Shown: positions 26,484-35,030, counted from the first letter of the stretch. The stretch: DNA of 40,432 nt from Belnapia mucosa (GCF_016775475.1 NZ_JAEUXJ010000026.1:1-40432); one strand, 5' to 3'. Program-made: numbers and translations. Notes: generated by a model from the sequence alone, not told the origin.

Positions 26484-26690
26484 GCGGGGGCGATCAGCCT
26501 TGTCTACACCATCGCCCGCGTCGCCGAGATGCTTGGCGAGGACGAGGAGCGCCTGCACGACCTCGCCCTCTACATGGAACCTGAAGACGGGCGCCTCTGG
26601 GTCTACGGCACCGGGGAGGACGCCACGCTCGCCTTTACCCGCGACGGCGTCGAACGGCTCCGCGAGCTGATCGCCGAAGAAAAGCACTGA
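26484..26690 (+). pseudogene. small acidic protein fused to IS66 remnant, start lost
   Basis: The last 65-odd codons of the open frame are not transposase: TIARVAEMLGEDEERLHDLA, then PEDGRLWVYGTGEDATLAFT and DGVERLRELIAEEKH. This acidic, compact sequence resembles small hypothetical proteins that accompany insertion sequences in this bacterial group. No ATG, GTG or TTG precedes the conserved part in frame (the first ATG is at 26529, inside it), so its start was probably removed when it was joined to TnpC. Function unknown. Confidence 0.5.
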
Positions 26691-26724
26691 ACCCGTCAAC
26701 GCCAGCGACCGCGGCCATCACCGG

Positions 26725-26853
26725 GTGGGTACGTTGCCGGCTGCCGAGTTGGGCCGGCTCTAACTGGGGCCAGAGCCGAGAGAGGCCCTCGGACGACAGG
26801 ACCGCGAGCAGGCGGTTGCGGGTGCGCGGCGGCGATTGGTCGGGGAGGGCCAT
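26725..26853 (-). pseudogene. Crp/Fnr-type regulator, N-terminal fragment
   Basis: From an ATG at 26853 the minus strand reads MALPDQSPPRTRNRLLAVLS, then SRLWPQLEPAQLGSRQR. This matches the beginning of many Crp/Fnr-family regulators, whose N terminus has the form NRLLAALPPEDLARLRPHLE before the cyclic-nucleotide-type domain. After about 26735 the similarity ends at the junction with IS-derived sequence, so both the sensor and the DNA-binding domain are missing. A short match, hence moderate confidence. Confidence 0.5.
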
Positions 26854-27201
26854 GTGGAGTTCCGGCGACGGTGTGTCGGCGGGAGCACTCGATACTCTCA
26901 GCCGCCTGCGCCGGAGGACGTCAGCAGGCGATGGGCCGCCTATGGTGCCGCGCGGGACCGGTGTCGATGCCAAACCGTACGCTCGTCAGAAGGCGGGCCG
27001 ACCATCTCCATGTCGAAGCCTGCCCCGCTGACTCGCTCTGCGCGGGACCAATCGCAACTTGAAGTTGTTTAGCGATGCCTCCTTTCGGTCGACGCCGTGG
27101 CTTGAACTCTCTGCAACCGCCACGCGTTCAACGCTTGCTGGTCACCCTGCGCTTGCAGTGGCTATTGGATCGCCAGCCCAAATCTAATCAGGAGCACGGC
27201 C
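26854..27201. other. intergenic region before the ferritin-like gene
   Basis: About 350 bases with no convincing gene. Short ORFs overlap in three frames without recognisable similarity. The final 100 bases become less GC-rich and hold a good AGGAG 7 bases before the ATG at 27202. A promoter for the YciE-type gene is expected here, but no clear -35/-10 pair could be assigned. Confidence 0.4.
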
Positions 27202-27705
27202 ATGGGATTACTATCAAAGCCGATCAAGACACTGGACGATCTCTTCGTTCACACGCTGCAGGACATCTACTACGCAGAGAACCAGATTACGAAGTCGCTG
27301 CCGAAAATGATTGCGAAGGCCACGGACCCACAACTGAAGCAGGGTTTCGAAACCCACTTGGCCGAGACGCAAAATCAAATCAAGCGCCTCGAGCAGGTGT
27401 TCCAAATGCATGGGCAGCCAGTGAAGGGCGTGACCTGCGCCGCCATGGACGGCATCCTGGAAGAAGCAACGGAAACTATGAGCGACGTCGGCGACAAAGA
27501 TGTTCTTGACGCTGCCATGTTGTCCGCAGCCCAGGCCGTCGAGCACTATGAGATCACCCGTTATGGCACTCTCATCGCTTTCGCCAAGCAGCTCGGCCGT
27601 CAGGATTGTGCCAGCGTTTTGCAGCAAAACCTTGATGAGGAAAAGGCCACCGATCAGAAGCTCACAAGCCTTGCCGAAACTCGAGTCAATCGCAAAGCGC
27701 CCTGA
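27202..27705 (+). CDS. YciE/DUF892 ferritin-like protein
   Basis: A 167-residue four-helix-bundle protein of the YciE (DUF892) family. It begins with the typical IKTLDDLFVHTLQDIYYAEN, where the Glu belongs to the first metal-binding helix, followed by KGFETHLAET-like helix 2 (here KQGFETHLAETQNQIKRLEQ), ATETMSDV, AAQAVEHYEITRYGTLIAFA (helix with Glu-His ligands) and LQQNLDEEKATDQKLTSLAE. All expected Glu/His positions look present. Family members are stress-induced cytoplasmic proteins with a possible di-iron centre. Lower GC and different codon use from its neighbours suggest separate acquisition. It has a strong ribosome site (AGGAG). Confidence 0.9.
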   Translation: MGLLSKPIKTLDDLFVHTLQDIYYAENQITKSLPKMIAKATDPQLKQGFETHLAETQNQIKRLEQVFQMHGQPVKGVTCAAMDGILEEATETMSDVGDKDVLDAAMLSAAQAVEHYEITRYGTLIAFAKQLGRQDCASVLQQNLDEEKATDQKLTSLAETRVNRKAP

Positions 27706-27757
27706 TGGTTTGTCAGATCTCAGGCCAGTAGGGCTGTTTGGTCGGAGCGGGCCTGGT

Positions 27758-27781
27758 AAGCTCCTAGGGCAAGCGGAGCTT
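27758..27781. terminator. possible hairpin after the ferritin-like gene
   Basis: AAGCTCC (27758-27764) and GGAGCTT (27775-27781) form a 7-base perfect stem with a 10-base loop, about 50 bases past the YciE-type stop. A CAGGCC/GGCCTG pair lies just upstream. No U-run follows, so termination is only suggested. Confidence 0.25.
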
Positions 27782-27902
27782 GAGCCGGAAATGGACTGCG
27801 CGGTACGCGCTTCCGTAGACGTGACCGAGCAGCCCGGGGCTGCAGCAGGCAGTTCAACGAGCGCAGTGACGGGCTGCTGAGCCACGCATAGTATCTGCGC
27901 CC

Positions 27903-28095
27903 GTCATCGTCCTGGTGGTGCTGTAGTGGCTGCGCTATCGCCTGAACCCTGCGCGACTTGACCGAGATGTTTCTCCGGCGTGGCTTCGTGTTCGATCATA
28001 AGGCTGTATATGCTTGGAAGGCGAAGCTCGCACCGGTGTTGGCGGACGAACTCCGCCGACGCCGGCACGGCAAGACCGGCGCTCACCATCCTTGA
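27903..28095 (+). pseudogene. IS6-family transposase N-terminal remnant
   Basis: The plus strand reads VIVLVVL, TAG, WLRYRLN, then after a frameshift LRDLTEMFLRRGFVFDHKAV, YAWKAKLAPVLADELRRRRH and GKTG before TGA at 28095. The segment RDLxEMFLxRGFxxxHxAVxxW is characteristic of the N-terminal part of IS6-family transposases. The catalytic DDE domain is missing. It lies between the ferritin-like gene and the photoreceptor kinase. The flanking stretches 27782-27902 and 28096-28198 show nothing recognisable. Confidence 0.6.
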
Positions 28096-28198
28096 AGCAG
28101 CGTAGATCAAGCTTTTCCTGCATCTCTCACCGTCAGATTTGGCGCGAGCGCTGACAGCTTCTCATGGACCGGCTGAAAGCGAACGACTGCTTTCAGCA

Positions 28199-30881
28199 TT
28201 AGACGAGCACGGTGAAGCAGGTTCCAGGTCCTTCAGCGGAGCCCACCTCCAGCTCGGCCCCAATCCGCTCAAGCATGACCCGGATCACCCGCATCCCGAG
28301 CCCGCCGCCATCGCTTCGCGGCCGGGTGGCCCAGTTCGGCGGCAGCCCACGCCCGAAGTCGCACACCCGCACCTCCACCCCGCCGCTCGGGCGCGCCTTC
28401 GCGCTCACTTCGACCCGGCCCGGTTCGCCGGGCCCGTAGGCGTATTTGAGCGCGTTGGTGACGAGTTCGGTTGCCACCAGCGACAGCGCCACCGCCGTCC
28501 GGCTCGACACAGTCAGCCCCGAGTCGGCCTCGACTTCCAGCCGCTGCGCCGCGCCAGCCACGCCGGCCGCGAGGTCGTCGCAGAGCCGACGCAGCGTCTC
28601 GCCAAGGTCGACGCTCTCGATGTCCGCGGATTGTTGCAGGCTGTCGTGCACGCGCGCCACACTCATCACCCGCGCGTAGGTGTCCTCAAAAGCAGCCCGG
28701 GCCGCCGGATCGGCGACGGTGCGGCCCTGCAGCCGCATCACCCCCGCGACGATCTGCAACGAGTTCTTGACCCGGTGGTCGACCTCGCGCGCCAACACCT
28801 CTTTCTGCTCCAGCGCCCGCATCAGCGCCTCACGCTCCGCACTGAGTTCGGCGACGCGGCGCATCTGCCGCAGCACAACGCCTTCCATCGCTGAGGCAAA
28901 CGCCAGGGCGGTGCCGACCTGCCACGCTGACCATGGCTCGGCCTGACCGCGCCGCTCCTCAATCCAGCGCTCGAAGGAACGCCGCGGCAGCACGGTGCCA
29001 GTCGCGGCATCGGCCAGCACCGGCTTGCGCGGATCCCCGCCCCACACCACGGTCGAGGCCACCTCCGGGCGGAACCAGAGCAGGGCATGGCCGCGCTCCC
29101 CCGCGTCCCCGCCGACAAGCACCGCGAGCAACCCACTCGCCTCTGTACACCAAGCGGCGGCTGGAACGTAATGCTCCGACAGATGATCGCTGGCGAAGAC
29201 CCGCTCCTCAGCGGGTAGCGACCGGCGTAACCAGTCCACCAAGCCGATGATGACGTTCGGCGGCGGCGTGCTGCCGACCGAAGCCACCTGCCCGCCGGTC
29301 ACCATCGCCGCCCCGCCGGCTCCGAAAAGGTCGGCAAGCGTTACGCCGGCCCGACTGTTCGCGGAGGTGAGTGCCGCGACGAGGTCCTCCGAAGCCGCTA
29401 CCTTGGCCAGCAACGCATTCCGCGTGGCCAGAGAGCGCTGCTGCTCCGCCCACAATCGCCGGCTTTCGAGTTCGTGCACCCGGAGCGCGAAGCCGTCCGC
29501 AACCAAGCCGGCAAGCGCTCGGGTTTCGGGCGTGACGTAGTGCGGCTTGCGGTGGTGCCCGATAAGAAGCCCCCAGAGCGCGCCCTCCACCAGGATGGAG
29601 AGCGACATCGAGCCGTTCACGCCGAGGTTTCTTTGGTACTCCAAGTGGACCGGCGAGAGAGCGCGCGACGGGGCGAAGCTAAGGTCGATCGCCTCGTTGG
29701 CCATGGCCGGCTGCCCTCGCACGGCCGCAGGCACGGCGTCGCGGTCAACCACAAAGCGGGCAGGGCTCTTGGCGTAAAGCGCCCGCGCCTGTGCCGGAAT
29801 GTCGGAAGCGGGAAAGCGCAGGCCAAGCAGCGACTGCCCCCAGTCGGTCGCCCTGTCCTCCGCGATCGCCTCGCCGTTCCACTCTGGGTCGAAGCGATAA
29901 ACCAGCACCCGCTCGAAGCCGGTCATAGCGCGGACCTCGCGCGCAACCGCCGCCGCCGCCTGATCCAGCGAGCCCGCCGCGCAGGCGGGAGACGGCGTCC
30001 TGTGCCTGGAGGGGGGTGGCGGCGCCGAAGTCCTCCGGTCGGTCGGGCACGCGTTCCAGCTCAAGGACGAGCCGGCCGTCGTGCAGGTGCACCGCCGCCA
30101 GGAACGGCGCCTCCTGTGGGCCGAATCTCGCCAAACGCCGCAACGGACGGGCAGGGTTTGCTAGGGCGCCAGCAGCGAGCGCTTCCCGGACCGCGATCAC
30201 CAAGCTCTCCGGCAGCACCCGGGCGAGCGGACGACCGATAACCGAACCCGACCCGGCACCCCCTAGGGCATCGCTGACATTGTCGCTGCAGGCCGTGACG
30301 GTCAGCTCCGGGCCCCCTGGATCGCAGGCCAGCATGATGGCATGGGGCTGCCCCGCGCCGGCCAGATGGATCGGCTCCCGCTCGCACAAGCTGGGGTCGA
30401 CAGGCTCGGCCCGAGTCCGGCGCGTGACAGCCTCGACCGCCGCCTCGGTAGCCAAGCGGTGCCGGCTCGGCGGCAAGGTGCTTAACGGGCGGACTACGAC
30501 CCAGTAGCGGTCCGGCTCGCGTGCCCGAAGAAGTCGCACCTCGACCCGAACGGGATGCGGTTCGAAGCCGAAGGTGAAGAGGAAGCGCTCATCCATCGCT
30601 CCGCGCCGCACGCCCTCGAGGAAGCGGCCGTGGAAGGCAGGCAGGTCAGTGCAGGGCGCGACGTCACGGAAGAAGTTGCGCCCGACCACCGCCTCGGCTG
30701 ACCGGCCCGAGAGGCGGCTTTCGGCGGCGCTGTAGAAAACAACCCGCCCCGTCCCATCTACTTGGATTACGCCGAAGGGGAGTGCGTCGAACTCGCCGCG
30801 GTTCAAGCCATCGAGCCGCGAGATGCTATCCTCGTGGTCGGGTGCGGGATCAGTTCCGTCCTGCTGCAAGGGCATGCCCAC
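28199..30881 (-). pseudogene. ppr: photoactive yellow protein - bacteriophytochrome hybrid histidine kinase (Ppr-like), one frameshift
   Basis: Read with one base removed near 29970-29983, this is an 893-residue photoreceptor kinase (numbering from the GTG at 30881; an ATG lies two codons later). Residues about 28-133 are a PYP domain with GEFDALPFGVIQVDG, Tyr50, Glu54, Arg60 and the chromophore Cys77 in FFRDVAPCTD. Their spacing is identical to Tyr42, Glu46, Arg52 and Cys69 of Halorhodospira PYP. Trp127 is also kept. Next comes a phytochrome PAS with biliverdin-type Cys166 (LCEREPIHLAG), GAF with FPASDIPAQAR (about 354) and SPVHLEYQRN (His412), PHY with WGGDP and PRRSF (about 632), and a HisKA_2/HWE-like kinase with His702 in REVDHRVKNSLQ, ELVTNALKY and GGGLGMRV. 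The architecture and length match Ppr of Rhodospirillum centenum. The frameshift lies between PAS and GAF. Confidence 0.85.
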
Positions 30882-31220
30882 GCCGTTCCGTCATTGCCTT
30901 GAGTTCTGCGGGAGCCCTGCTCGCTGGCCTTGGGCTCATGCCCTTTGTGCTCCCAGTTAGCCGCTCTCAAACCGGCATGTCACCGATCGTTGGGACATGC
31001 CAAAAAGCGCCCGGGTTCAGCACTGCCAACAACAGCCAGGTACAGAGAAAGCGACGCCGGAAGACTGGGTGCCCCAGTGTTGGCTCGACCTCTGAAGCAG
31101 CCTGTCCGCGTTCCAGCACGGACGCTCAAGATAGCCACAAGCCGTTGACGCCAGCTGGCGGCCAGCACTTGCTAGCGTCAGCCATGCTCTAGTCTCCAGG
31201 CCGTCCTCCTAGACACTCCG
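30882..31220. other. intergenic region upstream of the photoreceptor kinase
   Basis: About 340 bases between the response regulator stop and the photoreceptor kinase start, both on the minus strand. No supported gene or transposase remnant was seen. It should contain the promoter of the kinase if the gene is transcribed separately from the response regulator; no convincing promoter motif could be assigned by eye. Confidence 0.4.
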
Positions 31221-31610
31221 TCAGATCTTCTTTTGGATGATCGCCCGCTGTAGGGCTACGATAAGCTCATCGTAATCCACTGGCTTGTGCAGCAGAGCAC
31301 ATGGCTGAGGACTTCCATCAGATCCCTGTAAATCCTCTAACCCACCAGGCGGCGCCGAGCCGGTTACAACAATCATGGGCAACCCTGGACGTTCGGCTTG
31401 GAGGGCACGGATCAAGTCCTCGCCGCTCATGCACGGCATGTTCAGATCGGTTAGCAGCACGCTCAGGTCGTCTCCAAGCTGCCGCGCGGCCACCAATGCC
31501 TTCGCACCATCACCGGCGACGGTCACCTCATAGCCTTCGTCCTCTAAAAGATCAGCCATCGAGAGCGCGACCATGACTTCGTCTTCGGCGATGAGTACAC
31601 GCAGCGGCAT
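31221..31610 (-). CDS. single-domain response regulator (CheY-like)
   Basis: A 129-residue stand-alone receiver domain. It shows MPLRVLIAEDEVMVALSMAD (acidic pocket Glu-Asp), the phospho-acceptor Asp in SVLLTDLNMPCMSGEDLI, Thr in PMIVVTGSAP and Lys in ALLHKPVDYDELI. There is no output domain. The ATG at 31610 is preferred because the fold starts there; ATGs at 31667 and 31655 in the same frame are possible, the latter with GGAG upstream. It lies 340 bases upstream of the PYP-phytochrome kinase on the same strand and is the natural candidate for its phosphorylation partner, although hybrid HisKA_2/HWE kinases often act on unlinked regulators. Confidence 0.88.
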   Translation of the reverse strand: MPLRVLIAEDEVMVALSMADLLEDEGYEVTVAGDGAKALVAARQLGDDLSVLLTDLNMPCMSGEDLIRALQAERPGLPMIVVTGSAPPGGLEDLQGSDGSPQPCALLHKPVDYDELIVALQRAIIQKKI

Positions 31611-31820
31611 CGGGTGTGGTTGACCACGGAACAGTCTATCGCGGGCTATTCCCATTGACCGCTCCATTCGAGCACGAATACAACTTTAACGTGTGCCAAG
31701 ATGTATGGTTCGCTCGCGGTTTAGAAATCTCAGACAGCCTCACATGTCGAGGTGAGCGCCTCTCGCAATGCAACTAATGCGAGCTTTATTCGTTCGGCTG
31801 CAACCTAAGGGTCAATCGCT

Positions 31821-31844
31821 TGGCTGGTTGGCTGGTTGGCTGGT
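31821..31844. repeat. three tandem copies of TGGCTGGT
   Basis: The 8-base unit TGGCTGGT is repeated three times without mismatch in the gap between the response regulator (minus) and a small plus-strand gene. The region is divergent, so it may hold promoters for both sides. The repeat could be a slippage product or a protein-binding array. Confidence 0.6.
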
Positions 31845-31929
31845 GACAGCCGAAAAGGTGCTATCCGTTCCGTGCAGAATCCCAGAGACGGCATAGCGCC
31901 TCTACTAGCCTCGTTTAGGAGGAGGGCGC

Positions 31930-32166
31930 ATGTTGCTGATGTCCGAGCTTAGGCAGGCCGCCTGCGATGAGGGCGATTTCTCTTTTGCCTTTGGGGGCGG
32001 GGACGCATCCGAACTGGTTGCGCTGGTGAGCCAAATCGCCGACCGGGAGCGTTGTACCGTCGATTTCGATGTGACCCAGGGTAGTCCAGGACTGATTACA
32101 GCCCGGTTCGTGCGGCGGAGCCATGCAATCGCGAACCTGGATAAGCCGCGCCAGTCTGCAAACTGA
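31930..32166 (+). CDS. small hypothetical protein
   Basis: A 78-residue ORF with an excellent ribosome site (AGGAGGAGGGCGC immediately before the ATG). The sequence starts MLLMSELRQAACDEGDFSFA and continues GGGDASELVALVSQIADRER, CTVDFDVTQGSPGLITARFV. It has two cysteines, no signal peptide and no membrane segment. The alternation of hydrophobic residues in the second half suggests a small alpha/beta fold. I do not recognise a family. Divergent from the response regulator across about 320 bases. Confidence 0.6.
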   Translation: MLLMSELRQAACDEGDFSFAFGGGDASELVALVSQIADRERCTVDFDVTQGSPGLITARFVRRSHAIANLDKPRQSAN

Positions 32167-33144
32167 CCGAAGCGGTACCTGAATGGCCGAAGCGCAACGC
32201 GATGGTACCTGCTTCGAGACGGTGTCGGAGTCTGTGCCTTACCCCGGGGACGTCGCCGAGGTGGTGCCCATCACCCGAAATTCTGACAAGCAGGCCGGGC
32301 TCGGCATCCATTCGCAAAAGCTGCGGCTTGGGCCGAGAAGCGCAGCGATGCCATCGGGCAGACGAAGCGGAAAACGTAGCTGGTGCCAAGCCCTGGTTGG
32401 TGCACGGCGGAGACTGACCAAAGTTCTCCTGCAACTGTGCAAGCGATGCGACGGCAAGCCTCGAAGACCATGCCAAAACGATGACCTAAAACCTGAACCG
32501 AAAGGTCGGGAAGATGCACCACCTGAGGCAAAAGCGCGACGGCAGGAGCTTGGGTAATCGATACGTTCGGCATGCCCCAACCTACGACCAAAGCTTAACT
32601 TCCTCGGATCAACTAAACGAGGGTGAACTGCCCTTCTCGCTGGAAGGGTTGCTGATCGCGGCGTGCTGTCAATTTTGGGCTGCGGGCGAGCTGGCGGGTA
32701 CGGCGCCGGGCCTGAGCGCGCAAAAGATAGCTGAGCCTGCTCTCCTAAGGCCCGGACACGGTCCCGCACTTCCGTAAGGGGTAGGCGTATTGGTCCTCAC
32801 CCGTGAATCTGGTCCAGCGAAGGGCAAGATTTTCGCTCAATTGGGGACTCAAGGCTCGCACCTGAGTGCCGAATAGATCTGCCTGGGCCACGTTCGCTTT
32901 GCCTTAGATGTGCGCCGCTAAGTAGCGCTTAACCCAAAGCGGTTATCAGCCCGGGCGAGAGCCGGAAGGAGCCTGTTGTCCCCAAACGTTCCTCCCCGGC
33001 CATTTGCGGTCAGGGCAGGCTGGTGCCGGATGGCACCCTCTCAAAGCCTTGGGTGGTGATGGCGGCTCGGGTCGATCTCCATCCTGCAAAATGGACCTAC
33101 CTGAACTCAGCTTCCCAACGCAACGACCCCTGCCACTGATGAAA
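32167..33144. other. gene-poor stretch with a possible histidine-kinase remnant
   Basis: Nearly 1 kb without a convincing gene. On the minus strand at about 32352-32480 one frame reads FEACRRIACTVAGELWSVS, then HQPGLGTSYVFRF, which looks like the end of a histidine-kinase ATPase domain (the G-box helix and the GLGTxFxF strand). The upstream N-box region is not seen. Overlapping ORFs of 70-176 residues on both strands have low-complexity or unfamiliar sequence and are probably spurious. The stretch 32770-33144 shows nothing recognisable. Confidence 0.3.
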
Positions 33145-33480
33145 CTACTCACGGCCATCAGGCGCCACAGTGCTGCCTCTGCTCTCGGCCGGCCGTGTAG
33201 CCCTTGGTGCTGGGGTGGCTGCAGGCTCCATTGCCAGGGGCAGCGTAGCCTCGAGAACGCGCTGAACGCAGCTACCTACAGCATCAGGGCGCACGTAGAG
33301 GGCTTGGCATACTTGTTCGACATGCGGGCGGAACACTGCGATGGCTCGCACCTGCTCTGGTGTCGCCAAACCAGGAGCGGCCAGGGGACCGGCCAAAGGC
33401 GGTGCAACAGTTTGCGCAGACAAAGGGGTCAATGCAGCGAAGATTGGGATCAGCACCACCACAAACATTACGGATCTCAT
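33145..33480 (-). CDS. secreted hypothetical protein
   Basis: About 111 residues with a clear Sec-type leader, MRSVMFVVVLIPIFAALTPL followed by SAQ, with likely cleavage after SAQ near residue 23. The mature part has LATPEQVRAIAVFRPHVEQV, then CQALYVRPDAVGSCVQRVLE with two cysteines about 14 residues apart that could pair in the periplasm, and an Ala/Pro-rich tail. The in-frame ATG at 33495 would add five residues. Ribosome sites are weak at both. Family unknown; periplasmic location inferred from the leader. Confidence 0.5.
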   Translation of the reverse strand: MRSVMFVVVLIPIFAALTPLSAQTVAPPLAGPLAAPGLATPEQVRAIAVFRPHVEQVCQALYVRPDAVGSCVQRVLEATLPLAMEPAATPAPRATRPAESRGSTVAPDGRE

Positions 33481-33766
33481 CGAGAACGGTGGCATCTGAA
33501 ACCTGTCTCTTCTCGCGGCTTGAGGAGGTGCTGCTGGCGAAGTTGCAAATGCCGGCTTGGTAGGTTGTTTTCAACCATGAGGCCAAGCAAGCCACGAGAG
33601 CAGAAAGTGCAGACCGTCTTCACAACCTGAAGCTGTTTGCAGAGCAACACACAACCTATGCGGGTAAATTCGGCGTAATTTCCCACTCTCGCGACGTCAC
33701 ATATATCAGAAGCGGGAGCACTCTCTCAGCTTGGGGTGTCGGAACTCAGGTGAGAGGAAACCACCG

Positions 33767-34186
33767 ATGACGGTGCTGTTGGTCGAAGATGACACCATCG
33801 TGCGTCTTACCCTCGCCGATCTTTTCGACGCGGCTGGGCTCGATTTTCTCGAAGCAAGTAACGCTGATGACGCTTTGATCATCCTCGACGACCCGTCGCA
33901 GCCTGTCGATGTACTTATCACCGACCTCAACCTGGGCGTAGGCGATAGCGGCTTGGCCTTGGCCGCGAAGGCGCGGCAAAGGCGGCCGAAGCTGCGGGTC
34001 GTCTACGAGACCGGCAGCCCGGAGATCCTGGCCGGCCGTGATTTCTCTCCCTGGGAGAACGTGTTCTACAAACCCTTCGATCCGCTGGCCCTGGTGGCTA
34101 CGGTGTCAGCCCTGAACGGGTCGCGCTGCTCAGGGAGGCGCTCTCACCGGCGCTCGGCAAGCAAGATGGTGGCGTCCAGCTTGTAG
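33767..34186 (+). CDS. response regulator receiver protein
   Basis: A 139-residue single receiver domain. It begins MTVLLVEDDTIVRLTLADLF with the acidic pair, has the phospho-acceptor Asp in DVLITDLNLGVGDSGLALA, a Thr/Ser position in RVVYETGSPEIL and Lys in NVFYKPFDPLALV. The last 20 residues (after VSALNGS) are Arg/Ser-rich and lie antisense to the end of the OmpR-type gene, overlapping it by 43 bases. The ATG at 33767 has GAGAGG upstream. No kinase is adjacent; the linked partner may be the degenerate kinase remnant near 32.4 kb or the photoreceptor kinase (inference). Confidence 0.85.
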   Translation: MTVLLVEDDTIVRLTLADLFDAAGLDFLEASNADDALIILDDPSQPVDVLITDLNLGVGDSGLALAAKARQRRPKLRVVYETGSPEILAGRDFSPWENVFYKPFDPLALVATVSALNGSRCSGRRSHRRSASKMVASSL

Positions 34187-34863
34187 CCACCCGGCTTGGT
34201 CAGCAGCAGGCGCGGCTGGCCGGGATCCGCCTCGGTCTTCTGGCGCAGGCGGTAGACATGCGTCTCGAGGGTGTGGGTGGTGACGGCGCTGTTGTAGCCC
34301 CAGACCTCGTTCAGCAGCACCTGGCGCGGCACCGGCTTGCCACCGGCTCGGTAGAGGAACTTCAGGATCGCGCTTTCCTTGTCGGTCAGGCGGATCTTGC
34401 GGTTCCGCGCCGGCTCCAGCAGCAGCTTGGCGCTGGGGCGGAAAAGGTAAGGACCGATGAGGAAAGTAGCGTCTTCGGAGTTGTCGAAGACCCGCAGCTG
34501 CGCCCGGACCCGAGCCAGCAATTCCGGCAGCCGGTAAGGCTTGGCTAGGTAGTCGTTCGCGCCGGAGTCGAGGCCGCGGACGACATCCTGCTCGGCATCC
34601 TGGCCGGTCAGCATGATGACCGGCATGCGCCGCCCCTCGCGCCGCAGCTTGGCGCAGAAGTCGCGGCCATCGGCATCGGGCAGGCCGATATCGAGCAGGA
34701 TGGCGTCGTAGCGCGCATCAGCGCTGGCGAGCTTGGCTTCTGCCTCGGCCGCGCTCTCCGCCTCATCGGCGCTGAACTCACCACCGGACAGGATCTGTTC
34801 GGCCAAGGTGGCGCGCAGCGCGGCATCGTCCTCGATGATGAGGATCTGGCGAAGGGCGAACAT
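34144..34863 (-). CDS. OmpR/PhoB-family response regulator
   Basis: A 239-residue two-domain transcription factor. The receiver has LRQILIIEDDAALRATLAEQ, phospho-acceptor Asp in YDAILLDIGLPDADGRDF, VIMLTGQDAEQD and Lys in NDYLAKPYRLPELLARV. The C-terminal winged helix has RLTDKESAILKFLYRAGGKP, VLLNEVWGYNSAVTTHTLET and HVYRLRQKTEADPGQPRLLL, the DNA-recognition helix region. The ATG at 34863 (GGAG 9 bases upstream) starts at the receiver; the longer frame to 34944 adds unrelated residues. No cognate kinase is next to it. It is convergent with, and overlaps, the receiver gene at 33767. Confidence 0.9.
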   Translation of the reverse strand: MFALRQILIIEDDAALRATLAEQILSGGEFSADEAESAAEAEAKLASADARYDAILLDIGLPDADGRDFCAKLRREGRRMPVIMLTGQDAEQDVVRGLDSGANDYLAKPYRLPELLARVRAQLRVFDNSEDATFLIGPYLFRPSAKLLLEPARNRKIRLTDKESAILKFLYRAGGKPVPRQVLLNEVWGYNSAVTTHTLETHVYRLRQKTEADPGQPRLLLTKPGGYKLDATILLAERR

Positions 34864-34919
34864 CGTGGTCTCCAACGGGAAGAAGCAGGGCCTCACCTCA
34901 GCCCCCAATTCGTCTACAG

Positions 34920-35030
34920 GTTGAGATAACGACTTACAAATCACCGATATGAGATTTTTGTCTAAAAATTTCTGCGGCCTTCTAGCACCCGGTGGTGCCG
35001 AACTCGCTTCACACTCTCCTATCGTTCGAG
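34920..35030. promoter_or_regulatory. AT-rich divergent upstream region
   Basis: A clearly AT-rich patch (for example the run TTTTTGTCTAAAAATTTC around 34950-34970) in a very GC-rich window. It lies upstream of the OmpR-type regulator (minus) and of a small plus-strand gene. It is the best candidate promoter or protein-binding region here. No precise -35/-10 was assigned. Confidence 0.35.

Noticed and set aside
32239..32769. A 176-residue minus-strand ORF as a real gene.
   Set aside because: Ser/Arg/Pro-rich with no domain; only a neighbouring frame shows a kinase-like tail, so the ORF itself is probably spurious.
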